Shown piece after piece: positions 6,269-6,352 of a DNA stretch of 6,352 bases. Position 1 is the first letter of the stretch. Every line of letters begins with the position of its first letter. The translations under genes and the position numbers were made by a program. This DNA comes from CAZXYF01 sp964644705. GTDB lineage: Bacteria > Planctomycetota > Brocadiia > SM23-32. Where the stretch lies: positions 1 to 6,352 of the forward strand of contig CAZXYF010000187.1 in assembly GCA_964644705.1 (NCBI GenBank), read 5' to 3'. The notes beneath the pieces were generated by a model that saw only the letters and a program-made list of their open reading frames with translations, was not told the origin of the DNA and made no database searches.

Positions 6269-6293
6269 ATTAATTCAGAACCTCGCGGACAAT
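6264..6293 (+). promoter_or_regulatory. Possible rightward sigma70 promoter
   Basis: A perfect TTGACA -35 at 6264-6269 is followed after 18 nt by GACAAT (6288-6293), a partial -10 match. A better -10, TATGAT at 6293-6298, would be 23 nt away, too far for the usual spacing. The start site would be near 6300, about 35 nt before the rightward ATG. Confidence 0.4.
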
Positions 6294-6334
6294 ATGATCA
6301 GTACCCAGTTGACCTCAAGAGCAGGAGCCGGTCC

Positions 6335-6352
6335 ATGCCGAAACTCCAAATC
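6335..6352 (+). CDS. Start of a divergent rightward gene, cut by the window end
   Basis: An ATG at 6335 is preceded by AGGAG at 6323-6327 with a 7-nt spacer, the best ribosome binding site in the window. Only six codons, MPKLQI, remain before the sequence stops, so the product cannot be identified. A candidate promoter lies just upstream. Its divergent placement beside the operon makes it a candidate regulator or further pathway gene, but nothing here shows which. Confidence 0.6.

Overview
The window is bacterial. It is dominated by one leftward (minus-strand) operon of six tightly packed genes (6131 down to 781) that looks like a small fatty-acid or polyketide-type pathway coupled to two radical SAM enzymes. 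In transcription order the genes encode: a short FabZ-like hotdog protein; a 4HBT/YbgC-type thioesterase; a complete FabF-type beta-ketoacyl-ACP synthase with an intact Cys-His-His active site; a stand-alone beta-ketoacyl-synthase N-terminal-like protein without the catalytic cysteine; and two B12-binding-type radical SAM proteins, each with a CxxxCxxC cluster motif. Spacing is 2 nt, a 4-nt overlap, about 60 nt filled by a 7-bp tandem repeat, a 4-nt GTGA overlap, and a 4-nt ATGA overlap.

Right edge (6132-6352): an intergenic region that appears divergent. It holds a possible leftward promoter for the operon, a TTGACA-type rightward promoter, an imperfect inverted repeat overlapping that promoter, and a well-placed ribosome binding site followed by the first six codons of a rightward gene cut by the window end.

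Left edge (1-780): no convincing gene. It is an intergenic repeat region with two imperfect direct copies of a module of about 133 bp (67-200 and 381-512), an inverted variant between them, a partial third copy, many short GC-rich hairpins (GCCCC-loop-GGGGC types), and an imperfect inverted repeat ending in ACCACGAA / TTCGTGGT.

How the genes could work together (inference): the synthase, with its cysteine-less partner, would extend an ACP-bound acyl chain; the FabZ-like protein would act on the beta position or bind the intermediate; the thioesterase would release or proofread products; the two radical SAM enzymes would carry out difficult C-C or C-H chemistry on the chain. From memory, the mix of ketosynthase, dehydratase-like hotdog and paired B12-type radical SAM proteins resembles candidate ladderane-lipid clusters, and NCBI uses the name 'lipid biosynthesis B12-binding/radical SAM protein' for such enzymes. 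No acyl carrier protein, ketoreductase or desaturase is visible here, so the pathway must extend beyond the window or borrow housekeeping partners. The product is unknown.

Organism: moderately GC-rich coding DNA and degenerate intergenic repeats of the 'TTCGTG..TTCGTGGT' and CCCGGG-hairpin kinds suggest an environmental bacterium, perhaps of the PVC group (Kiritimatiellota, Lentisphaerae or Planctomycetes). This is a weak impression, not a demonstrated assignment.
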